Shown: piece after piece, positions 9,275 to 18,700 of the stretch
Layout: every line of letters starts with the position of its first letter
Position numbering within the stretch: position 1 is the stretch's first letter
Assembly: GCF_030063245.1 (NCBI RefSeq)
Contig: NZ_JASISR010000010.1
Coordinates: 1 to 64,000, forward strand
Origin: Paenarthrobacter sp. PH39-S1
GTDB taxonomy: Bacteria; Actinomycetota; Actinomycetes; Actinomycetales; Micrococcaceae
Length of the DNA stretch: 64,000 nucleotides
Reading direction: 5' to 3'
Notes under the pieces: generated by a model
What the model was told of the DNA's origin: nothing
Seen by the model: only the letters and a program-made list of their open reading frames with translations
Database searches by the model: none
Position numbers and translations under genes: made by a program

Positions 9275-9290
9275 CCCGGGACAATGACCC

Positions 9291-9358
9291 AAAATGACGG
9301 CGATCCCGCAAAATGACGTTACTAAGCCCTCGTCATTTTGCGGGATCGCCGTCATTTT
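9291..9358. repeat. Family A intergenic palindrome, copy 1 (28-bp arms)
   Basis: Arms 9291-9318 and 9331-9358 are perfect 28-bp reverse complements with a 12-nt spacer. Each arm carries AAAATGACG at both ends around a core ending ATCCCGC. It starts 17 bp after the accA stop and separates accA (plus) from an MFS remnant (minus). Relative to copies 2 and 3 it differs at two stem positions, with matching changes in both arms. Confidence 0.97.
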
Positions 9359-9360
9359 CG

Positions 9361-9592
9361 CGCAGCGGAGCACGGCCATCGCACTGAGGTAGACGCCCGC
9401 CAGGAACGTGCTGCCGTGCGCGGCTTGCCAAAGGGCAACGGCAATGAACGGCGCCATCGCTGCGCCCAGGACACTGGACATGTTGTAGCTGACGGCCGAG
9501 CCGGTGCAGCGGACATTGTTTGGAAACAACTCCGGCAGCAGCGCACCCATGGGCCCGAGGGTAAGACCACTTGCCGTCTTGGCGGTACTCAT
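9361..9592 (-). pseudogene. MFS transporter remnant (metabolite:H+ symporter type)
   Basis: The minus strand encodes a piece of about 75 residues matching the second-last helices of MHS-type MFS carriers: GLTLGPMGALLPELFP, then VRCTGSAVSYNMSSVLGAA, APFIAVALWQA and FLAGVYLSAMAVL. Nothing recognisable lies before it on its own strand. After LSAMAVL it runs straight into the family A palindrome, so both ends of the gene are lost. It is not expected to make a protein. Confidence 0.75.
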
Positions 9593-9859
9593 AGGACCGG
9601 CTTTCAGGCAGGCCGGACACGCCCGAAGCGGCCCGACGATGCGTGAGGATCAGATGAACAATCGTAGGACTGACCGGCCGTTCAGTGGACGAACGTCTCA
9701 GCATGCGGGCTTCTTCAGTGGCGCCGGAGCGTGCCTCACCGGGGGAACGCAACGGCGGACAGGTGGATGTCACAGCCCGTTTACGCCCGGCGTCCGTGCC
9801 GGAAACGCACCCTCGGTAACTTGGAGGCGTACCGGAAAGCACCGATAGTGGAGGCCCTT

Positions 9860-11287
9860 GTGACTGTTGACCGCGTTGACCATCCTACGGCGGCTGCCCC
9901 GATGGCTGCCTTTCCCGCCCTCGTCTCACGCCCCGGCCGCTGGATCGACAATTGGAGTCCCGAGGACTCCGCCCAATGGGCCGGCCCCGGCCGTGGTATT
10001 GCCCGACGGAACCTGAACTGGTCCATCGGATGCGAGTTCCTTGGCTTTGTGATCTGGCAGCTGTGGTCGATCGTCGTCGTCTTTCTGCCCGCCGCCGGCT
10101 TCCGCTTCAGCTCCTCCGAGCTGTTCTGGCTGATCTCCATGCCGTCCCTGGTCGGCGCCACCCTGCGGATCCCCTACACATTTATGGTGGCCCGGTTCGG
10201 TGGCCGCAACTGGACGGTCGTTTCCGCTCTATTGCTGCTGCTGCCCGCCACCGGACTGGCATGGTGCGTTGCCGATCCGCGGACACCGTTCGCCGTGATG
10301 CTCGGCGTCGCGGCCCTGGCGGGGCTTGGCGGCGGGAACTTTGCCAGTTCGATGGCCAACATTACGTATTTCTTCCCTGTCCGGGAAAAAGGCTGGGCGC
10401 TGGGGCTCAACGCTGCCGGCGGGAACCTGGGGGCCGCCGTCGCCCAACTGGCCGTGCCGGTGGTGGTCACCGCCGGCGCCGCAGCCGCCGGCGCCGCCGG
10501 CAGCCTCCCGCTGGCCGGCCTGATCTGGATTCCGCTGATCCTGCTCGCGGCGTTCGGTGCATGGAAGTTCATGAACAATATCTCCAGTGCCACTTCCGAC
10601 ATTGCCGGCTCGCTGGCGTGCCTGCGGGAACCGCACCTGTGGATACTGGCCTTGCTGTACATCGGCACCTTCGGCTCGTTTATCGGCTTCTCCGGCGTGT
10701 TCCCCAGGCTGCTGGCCGACACGTTCGGTCCCTCCACAGGGTTCACGCTGGGTGCGGCGACCATTTCGCTGGCCTTCCTGGGCGCCCTGGTCGGCTCCCT
10801 GGTCCGGCCCTACGGTGGCCGGCTGGCTGACCGCTGGGGCGGCGCCCGCATCACGATGGTCTGCTTCGCCGCCTTGGCCGTCATCACGCTGGTCCAGGTC
10901 TGGACCCTTCCCTTGCACAGTTTCGGCATCTTCCTGGGCCTGTTCCTGCTGCTCTTCGCCGCTGCCGGGGCCGGGAACGGATCAACGTACCGTATGATTC
11001 CCGTGGTCTTTGCCCTCCGTTCCCGGGACCGTTGCCAGGGCCATGGGACGGACGACGGCGCCGAGGTAAGTTCCGCGCGGAAGGCTTCCGCCGCGCTGGG
11101 CATCATTTCCGCCATCGGCGCCTCTGGCGGATTCCTGGTCCCGCAGGTGCTCAATGCTTCGCGTACCGCTTCGGGCGGTTACGAGTCCGCATTCTATGGT
11201 TTCGTGGCCGGCTACCTGCTGCTGATGGTTGTCACCTGGTTCTGCTATCTGCGGCGGTCCTCGCGCGCCGGTTTGGCCGGTGCCTGA
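9860..11287 (+). CDS. narK: NarK-type nitrate/nitrite transporter (MFS)
   Basis: This protein of about 475 residues has 12 apparent membrane helices and NarK/NRT features: the nitrate signature-like GLGGGNFASSMANITYFFP with GWALGLNAAGGNLG in the first half, and a glycine-rich GAGNGSTYRMIP in the second. It moves nitrate in or nitrite out across the membrane. The GTG start at 9860 is preceded by GGAGG at 9850-9854, giving normal spacing; longer upstream readings lack support. Its stop overlaps the next gene's ATG (ATGA), so it heads the nitrate assimilation operon. It looks intact although the enzymes behind it are broken, so any imported nitrate may not be assimilated. Confidence 0.9.
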   Translation: MTVDRVDHPTAAAPMAAFPALVSRPGRWIDNWSPEDSAQWAGPGRGIARRNLNWSIGCEFLGFVIWQLWSIVVVFLPAAGFRFSSSELFWLISMPSLVGATLRIPYTFMVARFGGRNWTVVSALLLLLPATGLAWCVADPRTPFAVMLGVAALAGLGGGNFASSMANITYFFPVREKGWALGLNAAGGNLGAAVAQLAVPVVVTAGAAAAGAAGSLPLAGLIWIPLILLAAFGAWKFMNNISSATSDIAGSLACLREPHLWILALLYIGTFGSFIGFSGVFPRLLADTFGPSTGFTLGAATISLAFLGALVGSLVRPYGGRLADRWGGARITMVCFAALAVITLVQVWTLPLHSFGIFLGLFLLLFAAAGAGNGSTYRMIPVVFALRSRDRCQGHGTDDGAEVSSARKASAALGIISAIGASGGFLVPQVLNASRTASGGYESAFYGFVAGYLLLMVVTWFCYLRRSSRAGLAGA

Positions 11288-12826
11288 TGGGGAGAACAGG
11301 CGATCTGCTGCGCAGTACGGACACGCACTGCCCCTACTGTGCTTTGCAGTGTGCCATGACGCTGACGCCGGGCGCGGCCGTTGAAACGACAGCCGCGGAG
11401 TCACCCCCCAACGTTGCCGGACGCGAGTTCCCCACCAATCGCGGCGGCCTGTGCCGCAAGGGCTGGACCTCAACCACACTGCTGCAGCATCCGGGGCGGG
11501 TCACCGAACCGCTGCTGCGCGGCGCGGACGGCGTGCACCGGCCGGTCAGCTGGGACGAGGCGCTGGGCCGGATTGCGGATGCCGTCCGCAGCACGCGCCG
11601 GCTGCACGGGCCCGACGGGGTGGGCGTGTTCGGCGGAGGCGGGCTGACCAATGAAAAGGCGTACCAGCTCGGCAAATTCGCCCGCCTGGCCCTGGGAACC
11701 TCCCGGATCGATTACAACGGCCGGTTCTGCATGTCCTCCGCCGCGGCCGCGGGTAACCGATCCTTCGGCCTGGACCGTGGGCTGCCGTTCCCTGTCGCGG
11801 ATCTGGACACCGCCGCCACCATCATGCTGCTCGGCTCCAATGTGGCAGACACCATGCCCCCATTCATGGTGCACCTGCAGGGCGCCCGCGACGCCGGGGG
11901 CCTGATCGTGGTGGATCCGCGCCGATCGGCCACCGCGGCGTTCACCGCGGACGGCGCAGGCATCCACCTCCAGCCGGTCCCCGCGACGGACCTCACGCTG
12001 CTGCTGGGGCTGACCCACATCGTCATCCATGAGGGCCTGGCGGACCACGCCTTCATCAATGCCCGCACCAGCGGCTTCGAGGAAATTTCCCGTAGCGTCG
12101 CCGGCTGGTGGCCCGAACGTGCGCAGTCCGTGACTGGCGTCCCCGCAGCCACGCTGCGGAAAACGGCACGGCTGCTCGCGGCGGGGGCTGCCGGAGCCGG
12201 CTGCTACATTCTGACCGGGCGCGGCGTGGAGCAGCATGTGGACGGAACGGACACGGCCACGTCTGCCATCAATCTGAGTCTGCTGCTGGGGCTGCCCGGC
12301 AGCGCCCGGAGCGGCTACGGAACACTCACCGGACAAGGCAACGGGCAGGGCGGCCGCGAGCACGGCCAAAAGGCCGACCAGCTCCCGGGCTACCGCAAAA
12401 TCACCGATCCGGCCGCCCGGAAGCACGTCGCCGGGGTCTGGGGCGTCGACGAGTCCCTCATTCCCTGGGCCCGGCCTGCCCGCCGTCGAACTCCTCATGA
12501 ACTTGGGCCAGCCAGGCGGCGTGCGCTGCCTGTTCGTGCACGGCGCCAATGTGGCAGTCTCCGCCCCGGACGCGTCCGCCGTCATCGCCGGGCTGCGCCG
12601 GCTGGATTTCCTGGTCCTCTGTGATTTCTTCGTCTCCGAGACGGCTGCCGAGGCGGATCTGATCCTACCGGTGACGCAGTGGGCGGAGGAGGAAGGGACG
12701 ATGACCAATCTTGAGGGACGCGTGCTGCGCCGCCGCGCCGCAGTGACCCCGCCGCCGGGGGTCCGCACCGAATTGTGGATCATGGCTCGGCTGACCGAGG
12801 CGCTCGCTGCACCGGCGGCGTGGTGA
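11287..12826 (+). pseudogene. nasC: Assimilatory nitrate reductase, frameshifted and truncated
   Basis: The protein starts with the [4Fe-4S] motif THCPYCALQCAM...CRKGW and the molybdopterin-oxidoreductase core (GGGGLTNEKAYQLGKFARL, YNGRFCMSSAAAA, LLGSNVADTMPPF, RGVEQH, GQGNGQGGREHG). Near 12464-12470, in CCCTGGGCCC, the frame breaks. Continuation is in another frame from GPGLPAVELLMNLGQPGGV through CDFFVSETAAEADLILPVTQ and EEEGTMTNLEGRVLRRRA, ending at TGA 12824-12826. The normal enzyme continues for a further 200 or more residues, including the last MGD-binding domain, which is absent. The final codons run into nirB sequence at a deletion junction. The ATG overlaps the narK stop. Confidence 0.85.
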
Positions 12827-14640
12827 TCGGAGAGGATTGTGCCACCACGGTGTCCAACGTCTGGGCGATCGGGGAGGTCGCGAACTTCGGCGGCATGTGC
12901 CTGGGCCTGGTGGCCCCGGCCACTACGATGGCCGAGATCGTCGCGGACCGACTGCACGGCGGCGCCGCAACTTTCCCAGGCTTCGACACCGCAACCAAGC
13001 TCAAGCTTTCCGGCGTCGACGTCGCCAGCTTCGGCGACGCCTTTGGCCGCACCGAAAGCAGCCTGGAAATCGTCTACGCCGACCCCGCGCGCGGCATCTA
13101 CCAGAAGATCGTCACCACCGATGATGCCAAGACGCTGCTGGGCGGCATCTTCGTCGGCGATGCCACCCCGTACACCAGTCTGCGCCCGCTGCTGGGCCGC
13201 GCCCTTCCCGCCGAGCCCGGAGCGTATCTTTTCGCCGCCGGCGGCGATGCCCCGGAAACGGAGTTGCCCTACGATGCGATCCTTTGCTCGTGCAACAACG
13301 TCCCGGCCGGCACCATCCGGGACGCCGTGCACGGGACCGGCTGCTGCGAGGGAAACGGACCGGTCCAGGACGTGCCGGGTTTGAAGGCCTGCACCCGGGC
13401 CGGCACCCAGTGCGGTTCCTGTGTACCGCTGTTGAAGAAGCTGCTGGAGAGCGAGTTGACCAAGTCCGGCGTCGCCGTCTCCAAAGCGCTCTGCGAGCAC
13501 TTTGGCATGTCCCGGGCGGGGCTGTTCGAGGCCGTGCGCGCCCTGGAGCTGACCTCTTTCGAGCAGATCCTGGCCCGCTTCGGCACGGTCGAGCCGGCCG
13601 CCGGCAGCGCCGGCTGCGACATCTGCAAGCCCACGGTGGCCTCCATCCTGGCCAGCCAGCACAGCGCCTACGTGCTCGACGACGGCCGCGGTGCGCTGCA
13701 GGACACCAATGACCGGGCGCTGGCGAATATGCAAAAGGACGGCACCTACTCGGTGGTCCCGCGCATCCCCGGCGGTGAAATCACGCCCGAGAAACTCGGC
13801 GTGATCGCCCAGGTGGCACAGGATTACGGCCCCTACACCAAGATCACCGGCGGCCAGCGGATCGATCTCTTCGGTGCCCGGCTGGAGCAGCTGCCGGATA
13901 TCTGGAAGATCCTGGTGGAGGCCGGCTTCGAATCCGGCCAGGCCTACGGCAAGTCCCTGCGCACGGTGAAGTCCTGCGTCGGGTCTACCTGGTGCCGCTT
14001 CGGTGTGCAGGACGCGGTGTCCATGGCGATCAACCTGGAGCTGCGTTACCGCGGGCTGCGCAGCCCGCACAAACTCAAGATGGGCGTCTCCGGTTGTGCC
14101 CGCGAGTGCGCGGAGGCGCGCGGCAAGGACGTCGGCGTGATCGCCACGGCGGACGGCTGGAACCTTTATGTCGGCGGCAACGGCGGCGCACAGCCCGCGC
14201 ATGCGCAGCTGCTCGCCAAGGACCTCGATGACGCCACCTTGATCAGTTACATCGACCGCTACCTGATGTACTACATCCGCGTCGCGGACCGGCTGCAGCG
14301 CACGGCACGCTGGCAGGAAGAGCTCGACGGCGGCCTCGCCCATGTGGTCGACGTGGTGATCAACGATTCGCTGGGCATCGCCGCAGACCTGGAAACCGCG
14401 ATGGAACGGCATGTGGGCAACTACGAGGATGAATGGGACGCCACACTGGCGGACCCGGATCGGCTGCGCCGCTTCCGCTCCTTCGTCAATGCCCCCACCA
14501 CCGCCGATGACTCCATCGCCTTCGTCCCCGAGCGCGGCCAGATCCGGGCCGCCACGGCGGCAGAGAAGCAGAGCGTGCTGATCGCCACCAGCATCGGCAT
14601 CCGCCCCGGCGGCTTCGCAACCTCCCCGGACGGAGCCTGA
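12814..14640 (+). pseudogene. nirB: Nitrite reductase (NADH) large subunit, N-terminally deleted
   Basis: The reading begins mid-protein at GGVVIGEDC...VWAIGEVANFGG, the end of the FAD/NADH domain of NirB, and continues to a normal C-terminus. Retained are the BFD-type [2Fe-2S] motif CSCNNV plus later cysteines (CGSCVP), and the sirohaem/[4Fe-4S] half-domain motifs SCVGSTWCRFG and GVSGCARECAEA. Roughly the first 270 residues, which bind FAD and NADH, are missing. Sequence upstream is nitrate reductase in a different frame, so no proper start or ribosome site exists. Intact NirB reduces nitrite to ammonium with NirD; nirD would be expected next but is not there. Confidence 0.88.
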
Positions 14641-14673
14641 CATGGACCTGGACGCCGATCTCACTGGACATCC

Positions 14674-15660
14674 GTGCTGATCACCGGTTCCGCCGTCGCA
14701 GCGCGGCGTGCCGTGCGGCGCTACCGAGCGGCTGCCGCGGACGTGCGCACCGTCGACTGCCCGGCGAATTTCCGCACCTCGGTCTTGGACGAGGTGCTTC
14801 TCGTCGTGGCCGTGGACGACGGCGATCCCGGCTGGGCTCCGTTGGTGCAAGCCTGCCGGCTGCACAGCGTCCTGCTGGTCCGTGAGCAGGCCGCCAGTCC
14901 CGGCCGCCACATCGCCTTGGTGGGTGGTGGACCCGGGCCGGCCGATCTGCTCACGGTGCGCGGCCGCGGCGCCCTGCGCGAGGCCGACGTGGTCTTTTAC
15001 GACCGGCTGGAACCGGTCGCCGACCTGGCCCAGCTGGCCCCCGGCGCGCAGCTCATCGATGTCGGCAAAACGCCCGGCCACCACCCCGTCAGCCAGACCG
15101 AGATCCAGGCGCAGATGATCGCGAGCGCCCGGATGGGCAACCGCGTGGTCCGGCTCAAGGGCGGCGATCCGTACGTCTTCGGCCGCGGCGGAGAGGAAGT
15201 CGCGGCCTGCGCGGAGGCCGGCATCCCCGTCACCGTGGTGCCCGGTGTCAGCAGCGCCATCTCCGTCCCCGGCGCCGCCGGTATCCCGGTCACGCACCGC
15301 ACGGTCAGCCACCTGTTCACCGTCGTCTCCGGCCACGCACCGCTGACCGACCCCGAACTGGAACACCTGGCGGGACTGGGCGGGACCATCGTGGTGCTGA
15401 TGGGCATCGGCACGCTGCCGCAGCTCACGAACGGTCTGCTCCAGGCGGGCCTGCGCCGGGACATGCCAGTCGCCGTCGTCGAACGCGGTTTCAGCCCGCA
15501 CCAGCGCACCACCATCTCAGATTTGAGTAACATTGTCAGTGCAGCATCAAAGTGCAGCAACCCGGCCGTGGTGGTGATCGGTGAGGTGGTTGCCGTGGGG
15601 CGGGCCGCCGGCGTGCAGAGCGAAATCGCCGATTTAACGGCCGCCATGCTGCGGTCATGA
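14674..15660 (+). CDS. cobA: Uroporphyrinogen-III C-methyltransferase with N-terminal SirC-like domain
   Basis: Residues about 1-70 form a partial Met8/SirC-like Rossmann segment (LITGSAVAARRAVRRYRAA). Residues about 75-328 are the SUMT methyltransferase: HIALVGGGPGPADLLTVRG, VVFYDRLEP, VVRLKGGDPYVFGRGGEE, VPGVSSAISVPGAAGIPVTH. It makes precorrin-2 for sirohaem, the nitrite-reductase cofactor. A better-looking start, ATG 14642 (MDLDADLTGHP), is one base out of frame; inserting one G at about 14673 would restore GHPVLITGS. So either translation uses GTG 14674 with a weak ribosome site, or the gene carries a 5' frameshift. The methyltransferase domain is intact. Confidence 0.85.
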   Translation: MLITGSAVAARRAVRRYRAAAADVRTVDCPANFRTSVLDEVLLVVAVDDGDPGWAPLVQACRLHSVLLVREQAASPGRHIALVGGGPGPADLLTVRGRGALREADVVFYDRLEPVADLAQLAPGAQLIDVGKTPGHHPVSQTEIQAQMIASARMGNRVVRLKGGDPYVFGRGGEEVAACAEAGIPVTVVPGVSSAISVPGAAGIPVTHRTVSHLFTVVSGHAPLTDPELEHLAGLGGTIVVLMGIGTLPQLTNGLLQAGLRRDMPVAVVERGFSPHQRTTISDLSNIVSAASKCSNPAVVVIGEVVAVGRAAGVQSEIADLTAAMLRS

Positions 15661-16925
15661 GGGAGATGCAATTGTCCAAACACGACGATCCGGCAGCCGG
15701 CGAATCAAGCCCGGTCGGGTCAACAGCAGGGTCAATGCTGGGGCCAACACTGACCGATCCTGGACCGACCGCTTCAGCAGCGCCCGACGTAGATCACTCG
15801 GCGGGCGCCGCGGAACTGGCGTTGACCGGATTCCGCGTCGGCGTGACCTCGCACCGGCGGTCCCGGGACCTGATCGAGGCGCTGGAGCGGCGCGGCGCCG
15901 ACGTTTTGTACGCCCCGGCCCTGAAAATCGCACCAGTGGAGGAAGACCTGCCGCTGGCCGAGGACACCCTGGCCATCATCGCCGCCCGGCCGGATATCCT
16001 GATCGTGACCACCGCCTACGGCATGCGGCGCTGGTGCGAGGCCGCGGACGCCTCGGGCATCGGGGAAGAGCTGCTCGGCACCCTGGGGAATTGCCGGATC
16101 TTCGTCCGCGGCCCCAAGGCCCGGGGAGCCGTACGCGCGGCCGGCCTTAATGACGTCGGCATCAGCAGCGACGAAACCACGGCCACCCTGGTCGATCTGG
16201 TGTACGCCGAGGGGGTCAGAGACGTCGGGCCCCCACTGGCCGGGAAGACCATAGCCGTGCAGCTGCACGGCTACACCGATGTGAAGCAGCTCGACCGGCT
16301 GCGCGCTGCCGGGGCCACCGTGCTGACGGTTACGCCCTACCGCTGGGTCCGGCCGGAAGGCGAGGACCTGCTGCCCAAACTCATCGACGCGGTCTGCCAG
16401 CAGGAATTGGATGTTGTCACCTTCACCAGCGCCCCGGCCGTGGACGCCCTCTGGAGCACAGCGCACGAGATGGGCAGGTACCATGCGCTCATCGACAGTT
16501 TCAAGACCTCGGTGGTGGCCGCCGCCGTTGGGCCCGTCACTGCCAAACCCCTGCTGGACGCCGGCATCACTGCGCTGATTCCGGAGCGGTTCCGGATGGG
16601 TGCCCTGATCCGTCTGGTCTGCGAGCATTTGGAACGGACCGGTGTCCGGACGCTGCAGACCCAGGCCGGCCAGCTGGAATTGCGCGGGCGTGCGCTGCGC
16701 GTCAACGGCATGCCGGTGGAGCTGGCGCCCGCTCCGCTGCTCCTTATTCGTGCCCTGCTGGAGGCCGGCGGTTCGGTGCTCCCGCGTGACACTCTGGTCA
16801 GACTGTTGGATCAGCGTGGTGCCGAGCACGCGTTGGACATGACGGTCAGCCGGCTGCGGGCCGCTCTCCCGGACGCCGCCATGATCGAAACTGTTCTCAA
16901 GCGCGGCTACCGGCTCCGCGTCTGA
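15657..16925 (+). CDS. nnaR: HemD-like/OmpR winged-helix fusion regulator (NnaR-like)
   Basis: This protein of 422 residues has an N-terminal uroporphyrinogen-III synthase fold (about 55-330: GFRVGVTSHRRSRDLIEALE, LIVTTAYGMRRWC, VVTFTSAPAVDALW) and a C-terminal OmpR-type winged helix (about 335-422: LRVNGMPVELAPAPLLLIRALL, DMTVSRLRAAL, VLKRGYRLRV). This fusion matches NnaR of Streptomyces and Rv0260c of Mycobacterium, which activate nitrate/nitrite assimilation genes together with GlnR. The start overlaps the cobA stop by 4 nt. The first 50 residues are a disordered, Ser/Thr/Pro-rich extension. It appears intact although its presumed targets nasC and nirB are broken. Confidence 0.85.
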   Translation: MREMQLSKHDDPAAGESSPVGSTAGSMLGPTLTDPGPTASAAPDVDHSAGAAELALTGFRVGVTSHRRSRDLIEALERRGADVLYAPALKIAPVEEDLPLAEDTLAIIAARPDILIVTTAYGMRRWCEAADASGIGEELLGTLGNCRIFVRGPKARGAVRAAGLNDVGISSDETTATLVDLVYAEGVRDVGPPLAGKTIAVQLHGYTDVKQLDRLRAAGATVLTVTPYRWVRPEGEDLLPKLIDAVCQQELDVVTFTSAPAVDALWSTAHEMGRYHALIDSFKTSVVAAAVGPVTAKPLLDAGITALIPERFRMGALIRLVCEHLERTGVRTLQTQAGQLELRGRALRVNGMPVELAPAPLLLIRALLEAGGSVLPRDTLVRLLDQRGAEHALDMTVSRLRAALPDAAMIETVLKRGYRLRV

Positions 16926-16952
16926 CCCGTGCCGCGTCTTCGCTTCCCGTCA

Positions 16953-17141
16953 CTACTGCCGGGCGTCGTCGCCCGTGGACGTCGTCGTGGTCGGGCCGCC
17001 GTCAACATCGTCGTCCTCCCCTTCCGCCGCAATCTGTGAATGCCGGCGGTCATCCGTGTCTTGGTCGTCCCCTTCCTCACCTTCCGCGGGCGCCTGCCCG
17101 TGCACCCGGTCCGCATCTTGTCCCGCTTCATTCCGTTTCAT
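16953..17141 (-). CDS. Small hydrophilic acidic hypothetical protein
   Basis: A 62-residue protein rich in Asp, Glu, Gln and Thr, with no hydrophobic segment. The start at 17141 (MKRNEAGQD) is favoured because AAGGAG stands 6 bases upstream, a near-ideal ribosome site. It ends close to the nnaR stop and is convergent with it. No family recognised; probably disordered. The strong ribosome site is the main support for it being real. Confidence 0.55.
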   Translation of the reverse strand: MKRNEAGQDADRVHGQAPAEGEEGDDQDTDDRRHSQIAAEGEDDDVDGGPTTTTSTGDDARQ

Positions 17142-17343
17142 CACATTCTCCTTGCGCATCACGATTCTTCACGGCCGGAAGTTGCTGTTGAGCCTTCATC
17201 AGCGCTGTTAATTTCCGGTCCGCAGCGCCTTAACAAGCATACTTAGTGTTAGCGTTGAATGACCGCTTTCGCCTACGGGTTTCAGCTCCGGGCTTGTTCG
17301 AAACTCCGGGACCCCGGCTGAGCATGATGAGGAGGAATCTGCC

Positions 17344-17547
17344 ATGGCCGAACGAGGCAGCAGCAAACACGGCGCCAGGCTCGACGACGAGATGAAGCAG
17401 GAAGCCCAGAGTATGACGAAGGGTCATCGGGCGGCCCATGTCGAAGAGGGCCGGGAATCCGAGCCGTTCCCGGACAGCACAGACGGCGCCGAGGTTCAGG
17501 AAGCCATTGGCCTGACCGCAGATCCGGAGGAGGAAGAGGAAGCGTGA
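17344..17547 (+). CDS. Small charged hypothetical protein
   Basis: A 67-residue, very hydrophilic protein (SSKHGARLDDEMKQEAQSM, ending in a Glu-rich DPEEEEEA tail). The start follows GATGAGGAGGAATCTGCC, a strong ribosome site. Small proteins with SSKHGxRLDDEMK-type starts recur in Arthrobacter near stress and DUF2795/DUF892 genes, as here, but the function is unknown. It lies 6 bp before a glycosyltransferase gene and is likely cotranscribed with it. Confidence 0.7.
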   Translation: MAERGSSKHGARLDDEMKQEAQSMTKGHRAAHVEEGRESEPFPDSTDGAEVQEAIGLTADPEEEEEA

Positions 17548-17553
17548 GCCGGT

Positions 17554-18481
17554 ATGACCAGACGGACCGCCGCGCAGTGGGCACTGCCGCAGGATAATCC
17601 GGACCCGGAACTTGAGGTCTTGATCCCCACCCGGGGCCGGCCCGCCGAGTTGGCCGTGGTCTTAGCCGGCTTGGCTGCCCAGGACGAGCCGGACTTTTCT
17701 GTGATCATCAACGACCAAAGCGACGCGACGGTGGACTGGGGGCACCCCGCTGTCGCCGCAATGATCCGCGTCCTGCGAGCCCAGGGCCGCGCAGTGCGAA
17801 CCAGCAGGCACCTGCCGAGCCGCGGCCTGGCAGAACACCGCCAGTACCTGCTGGCTCTGGCCGTGGCACGCCGCGTACTCTTTCTGGACAACGACGTTTG
17901 GCTTGAACCCGACTCCATGAACCGTAGGAATGAGGCGCTGCAGGATCTGGGTTGCGGTTTCGTCGGCGTGGCGGTTCAGGGCCTGAGCCACTTGGCGGAC
18001 ATCCGGCCCGATGAGCAGACCGCTTTTGAACCATGGGAGGGTCGGGTGCAAGCGGAGCGGATCCGCCGCGCGGAACCGTCCTTCCGGCGATGGCCCCTGC
18101 ATAATGCTGCCAACCCCGCCCACATGGCCGCCTCCCTGAAGCTTGGTCCGGATCAGTGGCTTGCCTACCGGATCGCGTGGGTGGGTGGCTGTGTGCTCTT
18201 TGACCGCCTGGCGCTGGTGGCCTGGAGGCTTTGACTTCTGGCCGCTACTGCCCCTGGACCATTCAGGCGAAGACGTTGCGGCGCAGTGGAAAGTCATGGA
18301 TGTATGCGGCGGCGCGGCGATGCTGCCATCCGGTGCCGTGCATCTGGAATCCCCGACCACTGTCCCGGAACGGCGGGTGGAAGCCTTCGACGTGGTCTTC
18401 CCTCCCGATGGATCTTCTCCAGGCAAGCCCTCTTCAAACATCCCAACCCGGGACAGCACCCATGCAGCCGAACACCTCTGA
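17554..18481 (+). pseudogene. Family 2 glycosyltransferase, frameshifted
   Basis: The first 220 codons carry GT2 features: LEVLIPTRGRPAELAVVLAG, IINDQSD, and a VLFLDNDVWLEPD metal motif. At about 18223 (GTGGCCTGGAGGCTTTGA) the frame ends in a stop. One base out, the protein continues GFDFWPLLPLDHSGEDVAAQ and GGAAMLPSGAVHLESPTTVP, clearly the same family, to TGA 18479-18481. A single extra base (or loss of two) explains it. The acceptor is unknown. If the shift is a sequencing error this is an intact gene of about 308 residues. Confidence 0.8.
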
Positions 18482-18493
18482 AAGGCAAATATC

Positions 18494-18700
18494 ATGTCCA
18501 ATTCACCCAATCCGATTCAGATCCAGAAGTTCCTCGGCGGCATGGACTACCCGGCGAGCCGCGCCCAACTGGTCAGCAAGGCCGAGGACTCCGGTGCAGA
18601 CGAGCCCGTCCTTGAAGCCCTGCGCAATATACCGGACCGGGAGTTCATCGGCCCCAATGCGGTCAGCCAGGCCGTGTCAGAAGGCTCAAAAGATGTTTGA
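18494..18700 (+). CDS. DUF2795 domain protein
   Basis: A 68-residue protein consisting of a single DUF2795 module: PIQIQKFLGGMDYPASRAQL, then a helix and LRNIPDREFIGPNAVSQAV. The short helical fold is widespread in actinobacteria and often found with stress-response genes. The stop overlaps the start of the DUF892 gene, so the two are translationally coupled. No catalytic residues are evident. Confidence 0.85.
   Translation: MSNSPNPIQIQKFLGGMDYPASRAQLVSKAEDSGADEPVLEALRNIPDREFIGPNAVSQAVSEGSKDV

Noticed and set aside
9769-9784. Possible GlnR half-box GTCAC-n6-TTTAC upstream of narK
   Set aside because: Only one half of the usual paired site is present and the second half does not keep the expected spacing, so I do not annotate it.
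11470-15501. A 1,343-codon open frame on the minus strand across the nitrate locus
   Set aside because: It is antisense to nasC, nirB and cobA, whose motifs are unmistakable. High GC content makes long antisense frames common.
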